Source: Craspedostauros australis (Eukaryota; Bacillariophyta; Bacillariophyceae; Mastogloiales; Achnanthaceae). From it: a stretch of DNA of 64,000 nucleotides. The position numbers were made by a program, and so were the translations under genes. Positions 1 through 11,390 of the stretch are shown in pieces. The DNA lies in the NCBI GenBank assembly GCA_026770025.1, contig JAMXDE010000012.1, forward strand, positions 2,130,785-2,194,784. Direction: 5' to 3'. The notes under the pieces were generated by a model that made no database searches, had not been told where the DNA came from, and saw only the letters and a list, made by a program, of their open reading frames with translations. Every line of letters starts with the position of its first letter. Positions within the stretch are counted from its first letter, which is position 1.

Positions 1-1026
1 GCCATCAGCCATCAACGGAGCTGCGACGGAACGCCCATGTACGCAGTGAAGAAGGGGGCAATGGGCAATGGGCGATGGGCAGTGATGAGACAGATGAGCC
101 TAACGCAACGCAACGCAACGCAACGCAAAGAAACCACTCCGATTTATTCTCAATCAGCTTGGGAGGATGAACGGACGAATGAATGGACGGATGGATGAAT
201 GAATCGGTGGATGACTACCATCATCCAATTGCCACACGACGCGATGTCATGTGGCAGAGCCATGATCGCAGCTTCTGAATCAGGGCACCGCATGGTGATC
301 TTCACCATGATGATCAAGATGACGAAGAACTCAATTTCGTCGACAATTCGTACTCTCATGATGTTGGTCAGAAGCTCCGCCATCAGCATCAACGACACCA
401 ACATCACCACTGGAAGCCAGCGCAAAAGTCAATGTGATGATTGGAGTTATTGTCTTGCTGAGCGTAGCGAAGATTCTGCTTTCGTCCACTTTGTTGGCTG
501 TGCAAAAGCCTCTCCCCAGAGAGGACACGTTGTTGGAAGCGGGAAGGTACCCGTGTGCTCACATGCAATGCTGCTGCCTGCTTCGGACGTTCGTTTCTAT
601 TTTTGCTGAGATCTATCTATTGTGATGCATCCTGAGGCAAAGCGTCACAAACTCTGCTCATCCCCCAAAGTTTGTTGGACCTGCGTTGGTTGACATTGTT
701 GCCGCATTCGGTTGGCGGCATCTACTACATGTTCATTGGAATGCTGCGAGTACGGAGTGTGTGACTGCAGGCAATGAGCAACCATGCTAATACAAACGCG
801 TATGCAGAGCAGGGTATAGTTAGAGTGGAGTACTACAGGTTGAGTCTGATTGTTTGAATGCCATCGCCCTGCGTCGATTTTTGTTCTTTGGGAAGAATCT
901 CGACTGCATTCACACCATCTTCGTCATCGTCACCACTATCGCTAACGTACTCATCGCACAGTACATGAACATACGAGGACTCGTAGAATATGGTACGGTC
1001 GTGTATCCATACTCGTACTTTGCTCT
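1..1026. other. Gene-poor stretch with simple repeats
   Basis: No coding region is supported here. Short open frames exist on both strands but overlap each other, lack recognisable domains and have no protein-like composition. A GCAAC pentanucleotide tract lies at about 102-128, and a degenerate GGATGAAT/GGACGGAT tract at about 163-213. From about 820 to 1020 the spacer holds several TACTC/GAGTA words like those in other spacers of the window. It lies just downstream of the 3' end of the reductase gene and may include its 3' UTR. Confidence 0.5.
102..128. repeat. GCAAC pentanucleotide microsatellite
   Basis: About five tandem copies of the 5-mer GCAAC are seen. A related GGCAAC hexamer tract occurs inside the intron of the kinase gene at 8272-8298. 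Confidence 0.8.
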
Positions 1027-2680
1027 CTACTCCTTCTTCATCCGGTTCTTCGAGAAATCGCTGGTCGAATCTTTGTGGATCTTTTCAAATACTGCACTGA
1101 AGTCCTCATCCGCGACATTGAGATCCATGTCCTCACGTGCTGCACGGAACAATTCCTCCGCCTTCTCCATGACACTGTACTCAGCACCAGCACGTTTGGC
1201 CATGTCGCATGCCAACGCCATATCCTTGTGCGCGTGCTTCAGCGGGAAGTTGGGAGCGTGGTCTTTGACGATCATCTTGGGTCCCTTCAACCCGTACACG
1301 GGGCTCTGGATCGCCCCCTGCCCGATGACTTCGATCATCTTGGTTGGGTCCAACCCGACGGACTCCGACAGAGCGAGTCCTTCTCCCACGGCTGCCACCA
1401 TGGTGCCCATTAACGAATTGATGACGAGCTTTGCACGGGTGCCGTATCCGACCTCCGTTGAGAAGAAATGGCTTGCCTTGCCCATGGCCTTGAGGCCTGA
1501 GTCCACGATTTCATCAAATAGTTCCTTGGATCCAGCGCAAAGGAAGATGAGTGTCCCGGTTGCAGCTGGGACCTTGGATCCTGATACTGGTGCCTCCAAA
1601 AATCGCCTGAGAGTTTCCCGACAAAAGTTTATCCACCGCCAGTTTCAGCCAAGCCCGCGGGCGACGCGTATGGTATCATTGGTTGCGTGAAAGAGAAAAC
1701 AGGGTTAGTCGTATTCATTGCATCATTCCTGCAGTGTATTCCGCAGTACATTTCGTGTGCAACGCGCTGTGCCTCGTGCAGTGTGTGATGTTTTGCCTCG
1801 ACTTCCATCTGATGAGAGTATGGCTGGATAGGTTGAGATTGAATTCCCAAATGATAGAGAGAGATTGTGACAACGGTAGACACTTGGATGCGATGAACGC
1901 GAATGCGACGTCGGAAAGATCGCGGCTCGTCCGTGCATGTTGTCATCGCATCTCGTCGTCATTCATCATTTGCACCTTGTCATCCACAACTCGCCGGTCA
2001 ATGTTGGCTGCCCAGAGCCAATCATTCCACGCGCTCTTGTGTACCTGCCCATCCACACACGGTTCCGGCCAAGCTGTCTTTCAACCACACATGCGCGCAA
2101 TCAATCAATCAATCGATCTTCGACACCTGTGATCCTCACGGAAGTGCATCTTGGCACAATGCACCACCATTCGGATGCCAGGTTCGATTCATCTGTGAAT
2201 ATAATAGGACATGCGTATACGTGTGCTCGGCACATGCGCGCACGCACGCACGCTCATCACGTCAAGCCAAGCTCCACAGTGCATCATCTTGTTTACTCAC
2301 CCGCCAGCCTTAACGACGGCTTCATTCATTCGTTGCATATCCTCTTCTGCCAGCGTCGCACAATCCACGATGGCCTTGCCTTCTGACACACCCGCCAGGA
2401 CCCCCTGCTCGCCCTCAAAGACGGCCTTGCTGGCCTCCGGCGTGGAGAGCATGGAGTATATGATGCTGCAGCTTTCGATGACCTCCTTGGCCGTGTCCAT
2501 GATGACGATTTGCACGTTCTTGCCATCGAATCTGGCCTTGAATTGTTCGCATTTTGATTGGGTCCGATTCCACAGAATCAACGGCGTCGCCTCCGTCCCA
2601 GCGATGCCCTCATTGACGAGGCATGCTGCCATGCCTTCGCCCATGATGCCCAGGCCGATAAAACCGATTGCCGAGTGCAT
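1027..2680 (-). CDS. Glyoxylate/succinic semialdehyde reductase (beta-hydroxyacid dehydrogenase family), 2 exons
   Basis: Exons are 2680-2301 and 1606-1027, giving 319 aa. The intron (694 nt) has donor GTGAGT and acceptor CAG; the join gives a GGRFLEAPVSGS segment exactly as the family requires. Residues 5-14 contain the Rossmann motif GFIGLGIMGEGM. The substrate loop APVSGS lies at about 132-137, and the catalytic lysine (GYGTRAKLVINS) at about residue 186, followed by the conserved Asn. The C-terminal half (EGLALSESVGLD, QGAIQSPVYGLKG, FPLKHAHKDMALA) resembles plant GLYR1 more than mitochondrial 3-hydroxyisobutyrate dehydrogenase. Known family role: NADPH-dependent detoxification of glyoxylate and succinic semialdehyde. 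The protein starts right at the Rossmann fold with no targeting peptide, so a cytosolic location is inferred. The start ATG is the first Met before the fold; an upstream in-frame extension exists but is unlikely to be translated. 3-Hydroxyisobutyrate dehydrogenase is the alternative. Confidence 0.88.
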
Positions 2681-4825
2681 TGTTGCTTGGAGTACTCTAT
2701 ATGCGCGGCAGCGTTTGGTTTGTTGCTCTGTCTGTTTTTGTGTGTGTGTGTCGGATACAGTATTTTGCGATGGTGGAATGCGTTGGCGTATCGTTGTCGT
2801 TGCGGTCGTTGTTGAGTTTGCGATGGTTGATTCGTTGATTTGTCGATTTGTCGGTTGGTTCGTCAATTGGGAGAGCAGATGGCGGCAATACGAGTGGCGG
2901 CAGTAGAGTTGATGGGGTACATTCGTAGGGACAAGCGCACGAGCATGATAGCCACGGGGCAGAGCCATACGGTCGATCAGTGTAGAGAGCATTCGTGTTG
3001 CGGCGACAACGAGAGCCCAAGAGGGAATGGAATTGTGAGATGACAGCAAGGCGATTGGTCAGCAAGCCACTCCAAAGAGAATGCAAACGTAAACAGGTAA
3101 TGGAAACTTAATCTGTCGTTGAATCTGGATCCGGACCTGAATCCGGACGTGGATCTGAAACTGTGCACGAGCAAATCGTGCGGATAGAGAGCAGCACATC
3201 GTCTAGCCGAAGTAGAGAAGAAGTGACTGGTGGATGGATGGATGGAAGGATTGATCGGTTGCCTTGATGCTGGGCCGTGTGGATGGTATGGTGCCGTGCG
3301 ATATTGTTGGAGATTCTTGGACTCGTCGCCAGCCGTGGGATCGACCGGCTGGAGCCCTTCAGAAGGGGATCACTGCTGGACCCACCGCAGCAACAAACGA
3401 AGCCTGGTCGTCACGAGCATTGCGAAGGTGACAACCACATGACCATCTCGTGGTTGAAGCGGTGGCCATGCTCCGCCATGTGAAAGAGGACGAATGGAGC
3501 AGCACCACAAGCAGGGCAGCACAAAGCTGACCGTCGCCGAGCTGCACCCACGTCAACCGTCTTTCTCTCCTTGTGTGGGATGAGGCAGCGACCCAGAATG
3601 CAAGGCCCAGCAGGCGCAGTCAACAGACAGATACGAGCGTGCATAGAGCAGTCGCGCGTATCAGCGTACTCAAAGAGCATGGCTGCCTACTCACGTTGTG
3701 ATGAACAAACTGCTTCGATCTGGCAGTCTCAGTGTCGGTGGTGCTGCGGCTGCCGTTATCCTTTTGTCAGTGAGTGGACCAGCGTGCGGTTGTCGGTGCC
3801 AGTGCAGGTGTTGGCGTTGCTGGGTGCTCTTGCGCAAGAGGGTGCAAATACGATCTGCTCCCCGTGTAGGTCGTAGTGCCAGTGCGGTCTCCGAGACAGC
3901 GATGGCAAAGACAGCAGCAACACCAACGTCAGGTGTCGGTGTGGTGATGGCAGCAAGATCGCAACGAGAAGGGTGGGACACCAAGAGAGAACTGCGCGCA
4001 GCCACCAAGGTCTGCGCTCTTGCCGAAACCCACAAGCTGCCGCGTTCCCAAAACACAACAAGAATCGCCCAACAAGATCCCAAAAGCAAGGATACGAAAA
4101 TCAGTTTCGTGTCGTTGCGACTCATCGGAGTCAATGTCCATTGACATTCTGAGCAGCCCGTTGTGACCATTTTGAGCTGGGACTGTCACCAACACGAAAA
4201 ACGGGAAGCCTCCAGTGACCTCTCTTGGCACCAACGACAACACCGACCATGGCACCGATACGGTGCATGCCGGCGGGAGTGGTTGCGCAAACCCAGACAC
4301 TCAGACTCCACCACGAGAGAGCCACCACCGACCCACATGACAAAAGGCGAAGGCACCACAAACAGTGAACAGCAGAGGCAACAACAACACCAGCGGCAAC
4401 ACCAGCGGAAACGATTTGCTCTCTGGTGGAAGAACCCTTCCTCACATTCGTAACTGGTCGAAGCACAAGGAATCACGGTCGATACCGCTGCTCAGCTCGA
4501 CTCAGTTTGGTTCAGCTTGTTGGTACTAGTTCAGCTCAACTGAGCCATCCAACGGCCAGAGTTGGACCCTTGACACCGCGAGCACTTCAAGTCTCTGTTC
4601 GTGTTTGGGGGAACGCTGGCGTCAGCCGCACACCGCACCACATCCCACTATACCACACTATACCACACCTTCCCACATTATCCCACGCACTACTCTTATC
4701 GTGCTCCGGAACTCGAGATAACGGCAGTATTAGCAGCGGTAACGATAGCGAGAGCAACAGTCAGCAACAGCAATAGCAACAACCAGCAACAACCAGCAAC
4801 GGCCATAGCCATAGCCACAGCAATC
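2681..4825. other. Divergent spacer between reductase and kinase genes
   Basis: About 2.1 kb separates two divergently transcribed genes. It holds a TG microsatellite at about 2736-2752, a GGAT tract at 3230-3245, and CACA/ACTATACCACAC-type low-complexity sequence just before the kinase start (4630-4690). Overlapping open frames of 90-160 codons at 3690-4170 on both strands each begin with a hydrophobic stretch, but neither can be preferred and no family is recognised. The spacer probably carries both promoters and the kinase 5' UTR. Confidence 0.4.
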
Positions 4826-7800
4826 ATGGCCTCCGCTGCATCAAAATGGCAGAATGCCCTCAAGATGGCGACGGCCAAAGCGACGGGTGGCAAGTCAAAA
4901 GCCAACAGTACAGTGTCCAACGATAGCAACGCAAGCAACACAGGCAACACAGGCAACACAGGCAACACTAGCAACACTGGCAACAATGACGCTGCCTCAC
5001 CTTCCCAAGGAAACAGCGATGCTGGAACTGGAGGTAGGTCTCAACAAGCAGCCTCAGGAACGGACAGCAACACCACCGACACCACTCACAACAACAGCAA
5101 CAACAGCAACAACAACTCAGGCGAACGAAGCGTCAAGATGAAGTGGCAGAACGCATTTAAGAAAGCAAGCTCCAAGGCTTCTGGTGTCATGGCAGCTGCC
5201 GCAGCAGCCACTGCCACCGCCGCCTCCGCAGCTGCAACATCGGTTACCAGCGTCCACACGAGCAGTGTAGCCAGCGCTGCGAGTCGCAAGGAATCGGTCA
5301 GCGACGCCAAGCGTGCCAAAGCATCGCCATCTACAACCGCGACGGCCACCACTGCATCGGCTGCTCAGCAGACCAGTGCACAACAATCGCGATCACAGGC
5401 AGGTACACAGGCACAAACAGAACAGACGCCCAAGGCATCAGGGAACAAGAAGCGTCTGTCATCATTATTCCTGCGCAAAAGGATGAGCGTTAGGCGCAGC
5501 GGTACTGGCCGAAGCAGCACTCTCAATCCAAACTCATCATCCGGTCCGGGCGGTGACAATGCCAAGCAGTCGCGCGCTCAGGCCGTCATGGAAAAGATCC
5601 TCATGGCCAAGAATGAACTGCAAACCAGCGTCGGCGATGCGGCCAACCAGATGATGTCCTCCAAAGGCAATGGAACCGGCCCTATTGGTACGACCACCTC
5701 CAAAGAACGCCGCTCCAAACCGGTGTCAGCCAATTCATTGGACCCCAGCCCCGGCTTTCAGCAATTTCATGGAAAGTGGCAGACCACCAAAAGCACGGAG
5801 TCTTCCACGTCTGCGTCATCACCGTCGAACGCAACGACCAAATCGAGCATCACGAGTCCCGTCAAACAACTCTTTGGGTCGCTATCCTTCGAGAGCAAGG
5901 GCGACACTGACGGCGCGGCGTCGGGCACACCGACCAAAACTGCCGATGGCACCGCTGCCGTTGATACGGACGGTGAATCAACGAAGCCTGAGAAGAAGCT
6001 TTCCAACGAGCAGATGCTCAAAATGAAGGCCAAACAGGCTCTCGTCAGGAAGAAGAAGCGCGACAAAGATGAACCTCCGAGCAAGGAGGGGGCGATCTGG
6101 AACAAACTGCTACGCACCAGTTTGCGATTAGTCACGGCCAAACGACGCGTCATGGCCAAGCGCGTCAAGCTGCACAATGTGTGGGGCAAGAGTTTGGAGG
6201 ACGACGAAGCGGAGTTCACCCCACCCGTCTATCCGAAGTCAAAGGAGGACTGCGACATGATCCGTCACGTCATGACGCAAAATTTCGTCTTCGACAACCT
6301 CGTGCCCAAAGAGACCGAGGCCATGGTCAATGCCTTCGAAATGATTGAGTACCAACCAAAGACCACCATCGTCGAGCAGGGCGAACAGGGATGGTTCTTT
6401 TACATCGTCAAGACTGGTAAGATCGAGCTCGTCATCAATGGCGAGCTGGTCGGCACGGCGACCAACGGCAACTCCTTCGGCGAACTGGCGTTGCTCTACT
6501 CCTGTCCTCGTGCTGCCTCCGTCCGTGTCGCGGACAACCACGATGAGCCCACCGTGCTGTTCCGCGTCTACCAAATGAGCTTCCGCCACTTGCTCCGCGC
6601 CCAGCTGAAGCAGTCCATGACGGATCGAATGAATATGCTGCGCAGCGTCCATTTCTTCAAGGACTTGCAAGAGGCCGACCTCATGCAGCTTGGTGCCGCC
6701 ATGTTGCCACATGTGTTCCGGAAGGGTGATGACATCATGAAGGGCAACGCGACACCATTCTGCCTGATCCAGGAAGGTGAAGTCATCGCTCGCGATATTA
6801 AGATCGGTGAACAAGCCGTCGAGGACGTGCATATTGGACCGGGACAGCATTTCGGAGAAGACTCCTTGTCGAAGATTGGCACATCGGTCAAGGCCAGCAC
6901 CATGACTGCGTTGTCGACAGGTGTGGCATTCACCATCGATCGAGACACATTTGAAAAAGTGTTCGGTGATATCAGCCGTCTGGCCATCAAAACGTTGCAC
7001 AAGCAAAGGCTGGAGGAAGTCGCCACAATACGGAATTCCAATCTCACCGAGTCAGAACTCGACACGCTCTCCAGGCAAGTCGAGGACAAGACCTTCGGCG
7101 CACGGCGTGTGCTGTTCACTCGAGGTTCCATCTGCACGCCTGCATTGTATCTAGTCGAGAAGGGCTCCGTCAAGCTCATTCAGAAGGACGGCACGGAAGA
7201 GATCGTCAAGGAGGGTGGTTGCTTCGGCGAAGATTTCTTCTCGATGGATACCAGCAAGCCAATGGTGAAGGCCAAGTTCACCGCGCTGACGTTGGAGCAG
7301 ACCACGTGCGGGATACTGACGATCCGCGAATGTCGGTTGGTTATGGGCGAGCAACGTATGAATGCGATCGCCGGAGCGACAGGAGCATCCATTGCCGGCA
7401 GCAGCACAGAGCAGGAGCACGCACTCTCCATTGACGACTTCGCACGTCATCGCATTTTGGGTACCGGACTGTTTGGCAAAGTTTGGCTGGTATCCAAGAA
7501 GAAGAACGACATCGGCATCTTGGCACACGCGGAGGGTGATGACGACCAGCTGCAGGAATCCAAGATCGATATCGATATCGAAGATAGATCGTCATCTTCC
7601 GCAATCAAGGATGACGAATTCTACGCCCTCAAGGTCCAATCCACCCAAAAATCCGTCCGACCCAATGCCACCAAGCTTATCCGATGTGAAATCAAGGTCA
7701 TGAAGAGGTTGCAGCACCCCTTCGTGATCCGGTTGCTCCACGTCTTCCCAGAACCTGACGCGATATCCATGCTGATGAGCGTCGCGCCTGGCGGCGAGCT

Positions 7801-8715
7801 GTTTGATATCATCCACCAGGAAGATGAGAATGGGAATTGGGCGTCGGGCATTGGCGAGATCGGAAAGTTCTACGCCATGGTCATCGCCGATACACTGGCC
7901 TTCATGCATCGTCGGCACTACGTCTACCGCGATTTGAAGCCTGAGAATGTGCTGATAGACTCTGATGGGTATCCCGTGATTACGGACTTCGGATTCAGTA
8001 AGTTGTCACCTGTGCGCATGCACGGATGCTTGTTGTGCTGTATTCCACGTTCCACATTCCACCAAATGCACACGCTATTGACATGGTCGTGCTGGTGCTG
8101 CTGTTGCTATGTTGCTGCAATGGGCAGTCTCGGTGACATATTGACAACAACAGAGTATTCTCACCTTGTCCTTCTTCATTCTCAATTTGCGTCTTGGTGT
8201 GTCCCCCCACCCGTTCCAAATGCGCTTGCGTAATATTGCCACGGCAATCAATACCCTCGTTGTAATTGTCAACGGCAACGGCAACGGCAACGGCAACGAG
8301 AACAGCCAAGAAGGTGACCGACAAAACGTACACCTTCTGCGGCACGCCCAACTACTTGCCACCCGAGATCATTCTGAACCGTGGGCATGACGTGACTGCC
8401 GACAATTGGTGTTTGGGTGTTTTGATATACGAATTGATCGAGGGTGAGAATCCGTTCTTCGAGTCCGGCATGAATCAGATGACGTTGTACGAAACGATCT
8501 GCAAGGAGCCTCATTACCCGTTGCCTGAGGACTCGGTGTCAGAAGATGCGCGCGATTTGGTGAACCGCCTGCTCGAGAAGGATCCCAACATGAGACTGGG
8601 CACGTTCCGCGAGAAGGACATCCTGGAACACACGTGGTTTGCGGAGTACGACCTGAAGAAGCTCCGGACCAAGGAAATTGAATCTCCGTGGGCGCCGGAT
8701 GCCATCGAGCCGTAG
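4826..8715 (+). CDS. AGC protein kinase with three cyclic-nucleotide-binding domains (PKG-like), 2 exons
   Basis: Exons 4826-7997 and 8306-8715 give 1193 aa. The intron (308 nt, donor GTAAGT, acceptor CAG) splits the kinase activation segment, and the join restores FGFTKKVTDKTYTFCGTPNY. Residues 1-480 are low-complexity and disordered (Ser/Ala/Thr/Asn, NTG and Asn tracts). Two similar short segments (KWQNALKMATAK near the start, KWQNAFKKASSKA near residue 110) suggest a duplicated N-terminal motif. cNMP-binding domains lie at about 487-600, 605-725 and 735-850. The kinase domain is at about 872-1165: glycine loop GTGLFG, VAIK-type Lys about 935, catalytic YRDLKPEN about 1035, DFG about 1053, APE-equivalent PPE. 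Domain order matches cGMP-dependent kinases (binding domains and kinase in one chain). Only the first binding domain has a complete phosphate-binding cassette (FGELALLYSCPRAASVRV). Its RAA is the PKA-type, not the cGMP-type RTA. The other two lack the cassette arginine. The start at 4826 is preferred over an upstream in-frame ATG at 4601 because the intervening sequence reads like UTR repeats. Confidence 0.88.
4935..4985 (+). repeat. Coding 9-bp minisatellite (NTG repeats) in the kinase N-terminus
   Basis: Tandem 9-mers of the type AACACAGGC encode Asn-Thr-Gly repeats, followed by degenerate copies. The same repeat in nearly the same sequence is found in the ATP10 gene at 12461-12507. Confidence 0.85.
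8272..8298. repeat. GGCAAC hexanucleotide tract in the kinase intron, next to the splice acceptor
   Basis: About four copies of GGCAAC end only a few bases before the acceptor AG at 8304-8305. Length variation here could affect splicing of the activation-segment exon; that effect is inference. Confidence 0.75.
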
Positions 8716-9610
8716 GTGGGAAAGCAAAGTATCGGTTGCAGCCAGAGCAGAAGCGACAGCAATTGAAAGCGGGCCAGTCCTTCTGCTGGGCAGACATCCA
8801 GAGCGCCAAAGAGATTGAGTTAACCTCCTTTCCTAGCAGAGTGCGCGGTCTGTTGATTTCTTTCCTCTCGAGAGCATGTGCTGATGCCGCAGCAGGGTGT
8901 CACGTACACTACTCGCACTATGTTGCAGTGCAGGAGTGAACCACTCAAAGTCGTATTAGTTGGTATGATATGTAACTCTGGACATGGAGCAGTTAAGTTT
9001 TGAAGGCAATGGCCTTCCATAGCAGCTACTCTGGGGGGAGGGTATAGGCCTTTTTCTGTTGGACCAAACTTCCGCTTTGGTAGTTTTGAGTCCCGTTCTG
9101 TTATCTGTGTCACGCACATGAAACACTGGTTTTCGTCATGTCAATCCTCGTTGGCATTTTCTTCTTGTTTCGTGAAAGAACTTCGCATGACCAAAAACAT
9201 GGGGAAAAAGAACAAAGGAACCACACGAACGTAGCTGTTCCACATTTGTTGTTGATGCCAAGGCGAGGGAGGTTCGGGCGCATTCGGACGATTGGTCATG
9301 TGAATCGAGGTGAAGAATGACCGTGTGGGAGGTCGAGGGGCGGGTCCGAGCATGGTGTCGACGAGTGTGTGAGAGCACACGCATCCTCCTCCCGACCCGT
9401 TCCAACCTCTCCCAACATCTTCCAATCGTCACAAATTACGCAAAGCAAGAAGAGTAATCACAACCAAGCAAAAGCAAGAATCAATCAAATCACACATCGC
9501 AAGAAGGCAAGCAACCAATCATCCATTCCATACGCCCTGTTCTCCAAGGCGAAAGTAGCTGAGAATATTACTATACGAGCAAAGTACGCACATTCTGCGA
9601 TACGAGTGCG
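8716..9610. other. Spacer between kinase and F-box-like gene
   Basis: No gene is seen. A small perfect hairpin (ACCAAA, 7-nt loop, TTTGGT) lies at 9063-9081. The stretch at 8940-9060 was compared by eye with 5S, U1, U2, U4, U5 and U6 hallmarks and none matched. It should contain the kinase 3' UTR and the promoter of the next gene. Confidence 0.4.
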
Positions 9611-10648
9611 ATGACAATGACGATCTCCACAACTGCCAACGACGACGTCTTCCATGCGTTCGGAGTTCTGGAGCACATCTTTTCGTACTCCACGGCGAAA
9701 GAGTTGGCGATGGCGAGCGAGGTGAACAAACGGTGGAAAATCGCTTCGCGCAACGACCTGCTGTGGCTGCCGCATTCTCAGCGGCTGTGGAACAGCAAGG
9801 TCGCAATGCAGGACGTGACGATGTTTTGGAGGACCCTCTTGACCAAGGACGCCATCCATCGGCTTGGTCGAAAGGAGATTCATCAGATCCTGCAACACCC
9901 GTTGGTGAAGGCGCAGCTGTCGTCATCGGGAATTGGTGGCGGGAATCACGATGGTTCCATCGAACACGGCAGATCCTGCAACACGAAGACCCAAGAAACC
10001 AGCGTCATTACCACGAGCAATGGCAGCATTAACAGCCGCAACAGCAACAGCAACAACAACAACAGCAACAGCAAAGCGATGACGGATACCGCCAATGCGA
10101 CAAAACCGCAACCCGCCATTGATGAGCTGCGACATCAGTTCCGCGTGCACATGCTGGACGTCGTGGCTAACGGACCCAAATGGAACTGCTTCTTCGATGA
10201 CATTCGCTTTGGTTCCTACGCATGTTCTGTGATGGACTCGAGACGAGATTGCATCAGCCTGACCGAGCTGTGCACGCCGCACGGATTCGCCATGTACTTC
10301 AAGATCTCCGCGGATGATGTGGAGGACGACGACGACCGATCCCTGTTGCTGGCGTACGAGGAATCCGACGAGTACCTGCTGTACCATCACAGCACGTGCT
10401 ACTTTCATAAGACGACGCATCAGTTCTCGTTGATCCTGAATCATCATGCGCAGAGCTACCAGCCCACGCAACTGCTGTGGCGTTGGGTCGACGATGGCAA
10501 ACGCGTGCAGGTGGGTCCGTACCCGCCTCTGCGCGTGACTCGGCGGGCCGATTGGGGTTGGAAGCTGGAGAATACGAACGTCGTGCTACTATTCCAAGAT
10601 GAGAAGATGGCGGTCGCCAACGAGATCGGCAATGGCCGTGAGGCTTGA
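9611..10648 (+). CDS. F-box-like protein
   Basis: A single-exon frame of 345 aa. Residues about 12-60 read as an F-box: a hydrophobic helix (VFHAFGVLEHIFSY), then a second helix (ELAMASEVNKRWKIAS), then DLLWLPHSQRLW, the usual Trp-containing end of F-box domains. F-box proteins recruit substrates to SCF ubiquitin ligases through Skp1; the substrate here is unknown. A linker at about residues 95-165 is rich in Ser/Asn with an Asn tract. The C-terminal about 180 residues are globular-looking and Trp-rich (LWRWVDDGKRV, DWGWKLENTNVVLLF), with no fold I can name. The ATG is followed by a second in-frame ATG two codons later. The F-box call is by pattern only; the rest is a hypothetical protein. 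Confidence 0.7.
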   Translation: MTMTISTTANDDVFHAFGVLEHIFSYSTAKELAMASEVNKRWKIASRNDLLWLPHSQRLWNSKVAMQDVTMFWRTLLTKDAIHRLGRKEIHQILQHPLVKAQLSSSGIGGGNHDGSIEHGRSCNTKTQETSVITTSNGSINSRNSNSNNNNSNSKAMTDTANATKPQPAIDELRHQFRVHMLDVVANGPKWNCFFDDIRFGSYACSVMDSRRDCISLTELCTPHGFAMYFKISADDVEDDDDRSLLLAYEESDEYLLYHHSTCYFHKTTHQFSLILNHHAQSYQPTQLLWRWVDDGKRVQVGPYPPLRVTRRADWGWKLENTNVVLLFQDEKMAVANEIGNGREA

Positions 10649-11051
10649 CTGCCACAAACAATGAAAAAGGAGCATGGATACCGTAATTGTCGTGATCAGC
10701 GAGCTTTCAGAATGGCGAATCGCAATCTGAACGATGATCTTTTCTTCTACCGCTTGTACTCTGGAAGGATCTGCTTGCGCAGTAGAGCGCTCTACTCGTA
10801 CTACGTTGACTATGTATAATATAATAGTATTCAAAAGCAAGAGAGCGCTCCAATTCAGAGTCGTGTGGCATTTGGTTGTATAGTAGAGTACAACAGAAAA
10901 TACTGGTATGTTCTGTAAAATGATATTCTACTCGCGCTGCTACTGAGCGCAAATGAATAACACCATGGCTACATGGCTACATGAATATTCTGCGTCGTCC
11001 ACCGCGCAAATGAACTCCGAGCGAAGCGCAATAGAGGAGTCAACTGGCTTC
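10649..11051. other. Convergent spacer with AT-rich island and palindrome
   Basis: The spacer lies between the 3' ends of the F-box-like gene and the small membrane-protein gene. It carries a perfect 16-bp palindrome at 10781-10796 (AGTAGAGCGCTCTACT), followed by ATAATATAATAGTAT at 10816-10830. That 15-mer recurs at 17883-17897. No coding region is seen. Confidence 0.5.
10781..10796. repeat. Perfect 16-bp palindrome in spacer
   Basis: AGTAGAGCGCTCTACT is its own reverse complement and is followed at once by CGTACTACG and an ATA-rich island. It could be a protein-binding site or a short hairpin. Confidence 0.6.
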
Positions 11052-11390
11052 TCAAAGCTCAGGCTCCCCCTTCGGAACCTCCTGCGTCTTAGGCGGCGGA
11101 ACACCACCCTCCTGGAGCGGGGCGCGTGATTGCGGCAGCTTGAAGCCTTCTCGCTTGCTCTTGTCATGCGGCGCGTGGTGGAAGACGAGCAAGCTGATGG
11201 CGAATATGATGGCGAGGATCAACGGGAACTTGACAGCGTCCCAAAGCGTGTCCGGCTCCCTCATCTGCAGCCGTTGCACCTCCTCCTTGAGCTCCTTCCG
11301 CGTCTTGCGTTTCGGTTTGGTGGTACTGCCGCTGTTAGTGCCACTGCTACTGGGGGTGGCGGCATTGCTCGTATCTGGCTGATCCGTCAT
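11052..11390 (-). CDS. Small single-pass membrane protein, unrecognised
   Basis: A 112-aa frame with an ATG at its 5' end. The N-terminus (1-27) is Ser/Thr/Asn-rich. Next comes a basic amphipathic helix (KPKRKTRKELKEEVQRLQM, 27-45). One hydrophobic segment at about 56-73 (FPLILAIIFAISLLVFHH) is followed by a Pro/Lys-rich tail. No signal peptide is seen; it could be a tail-type or mitochondrial inner-membrane protein. The basic helix before the membrane span would be cytosolic or matrix-side by the positive-inside rule. It faces the divergently transcribed ATP10 gene across an 825-bp spacer. I do not recognise a family. The ordered architecture and clean ATG support a real gene. Confidence 0.6.
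   Translation of the reverse strand: MTDQPDTSNAATPSSSGTNSGSTTKPKRKTRKELKEEVQRLQMREPDTLWDAVKFPLILAIIFAISLLVFHHAPHDKSKREGFKLPQSRAPLQEGGVPPPKTQEVPKGEPEL

Noticed and set aside
2170-2200. tRNA-like B box (GGTTCGATTC)
   Set aside because: No matching A box or cloverleaf arms around it, and it lies inside the reductase intron.
3690-4170. Possible small membrane protein on either strand (hydrophobic N-terminal stretch; the minus-strand start MSRNDTK recalls PET117-like openings)
   Set aside because: Both strands are open over the same bases, the expected downstream PET117 motif is missing, and no splice partner could be found.
4601-4825. N-terminal extension of the kinase from the upstream in-frame ATG
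   Set aside because: The 75 codons read out simple repeats (ACTATACCACAC, AGCAACAG) typical of UTR here; the ATG at 4826 begins a segment repeated later in the protein (KWQNALKMA / KWQNAFKKA).
8940-9110. Possible structured RNA gene in the spacer after the kinase
   Set aside because: Only a 6-bp hairpin is clear, and hallmarks of 5S rRNA, spliceosomal U RNAs and tRNA boxes were not found.
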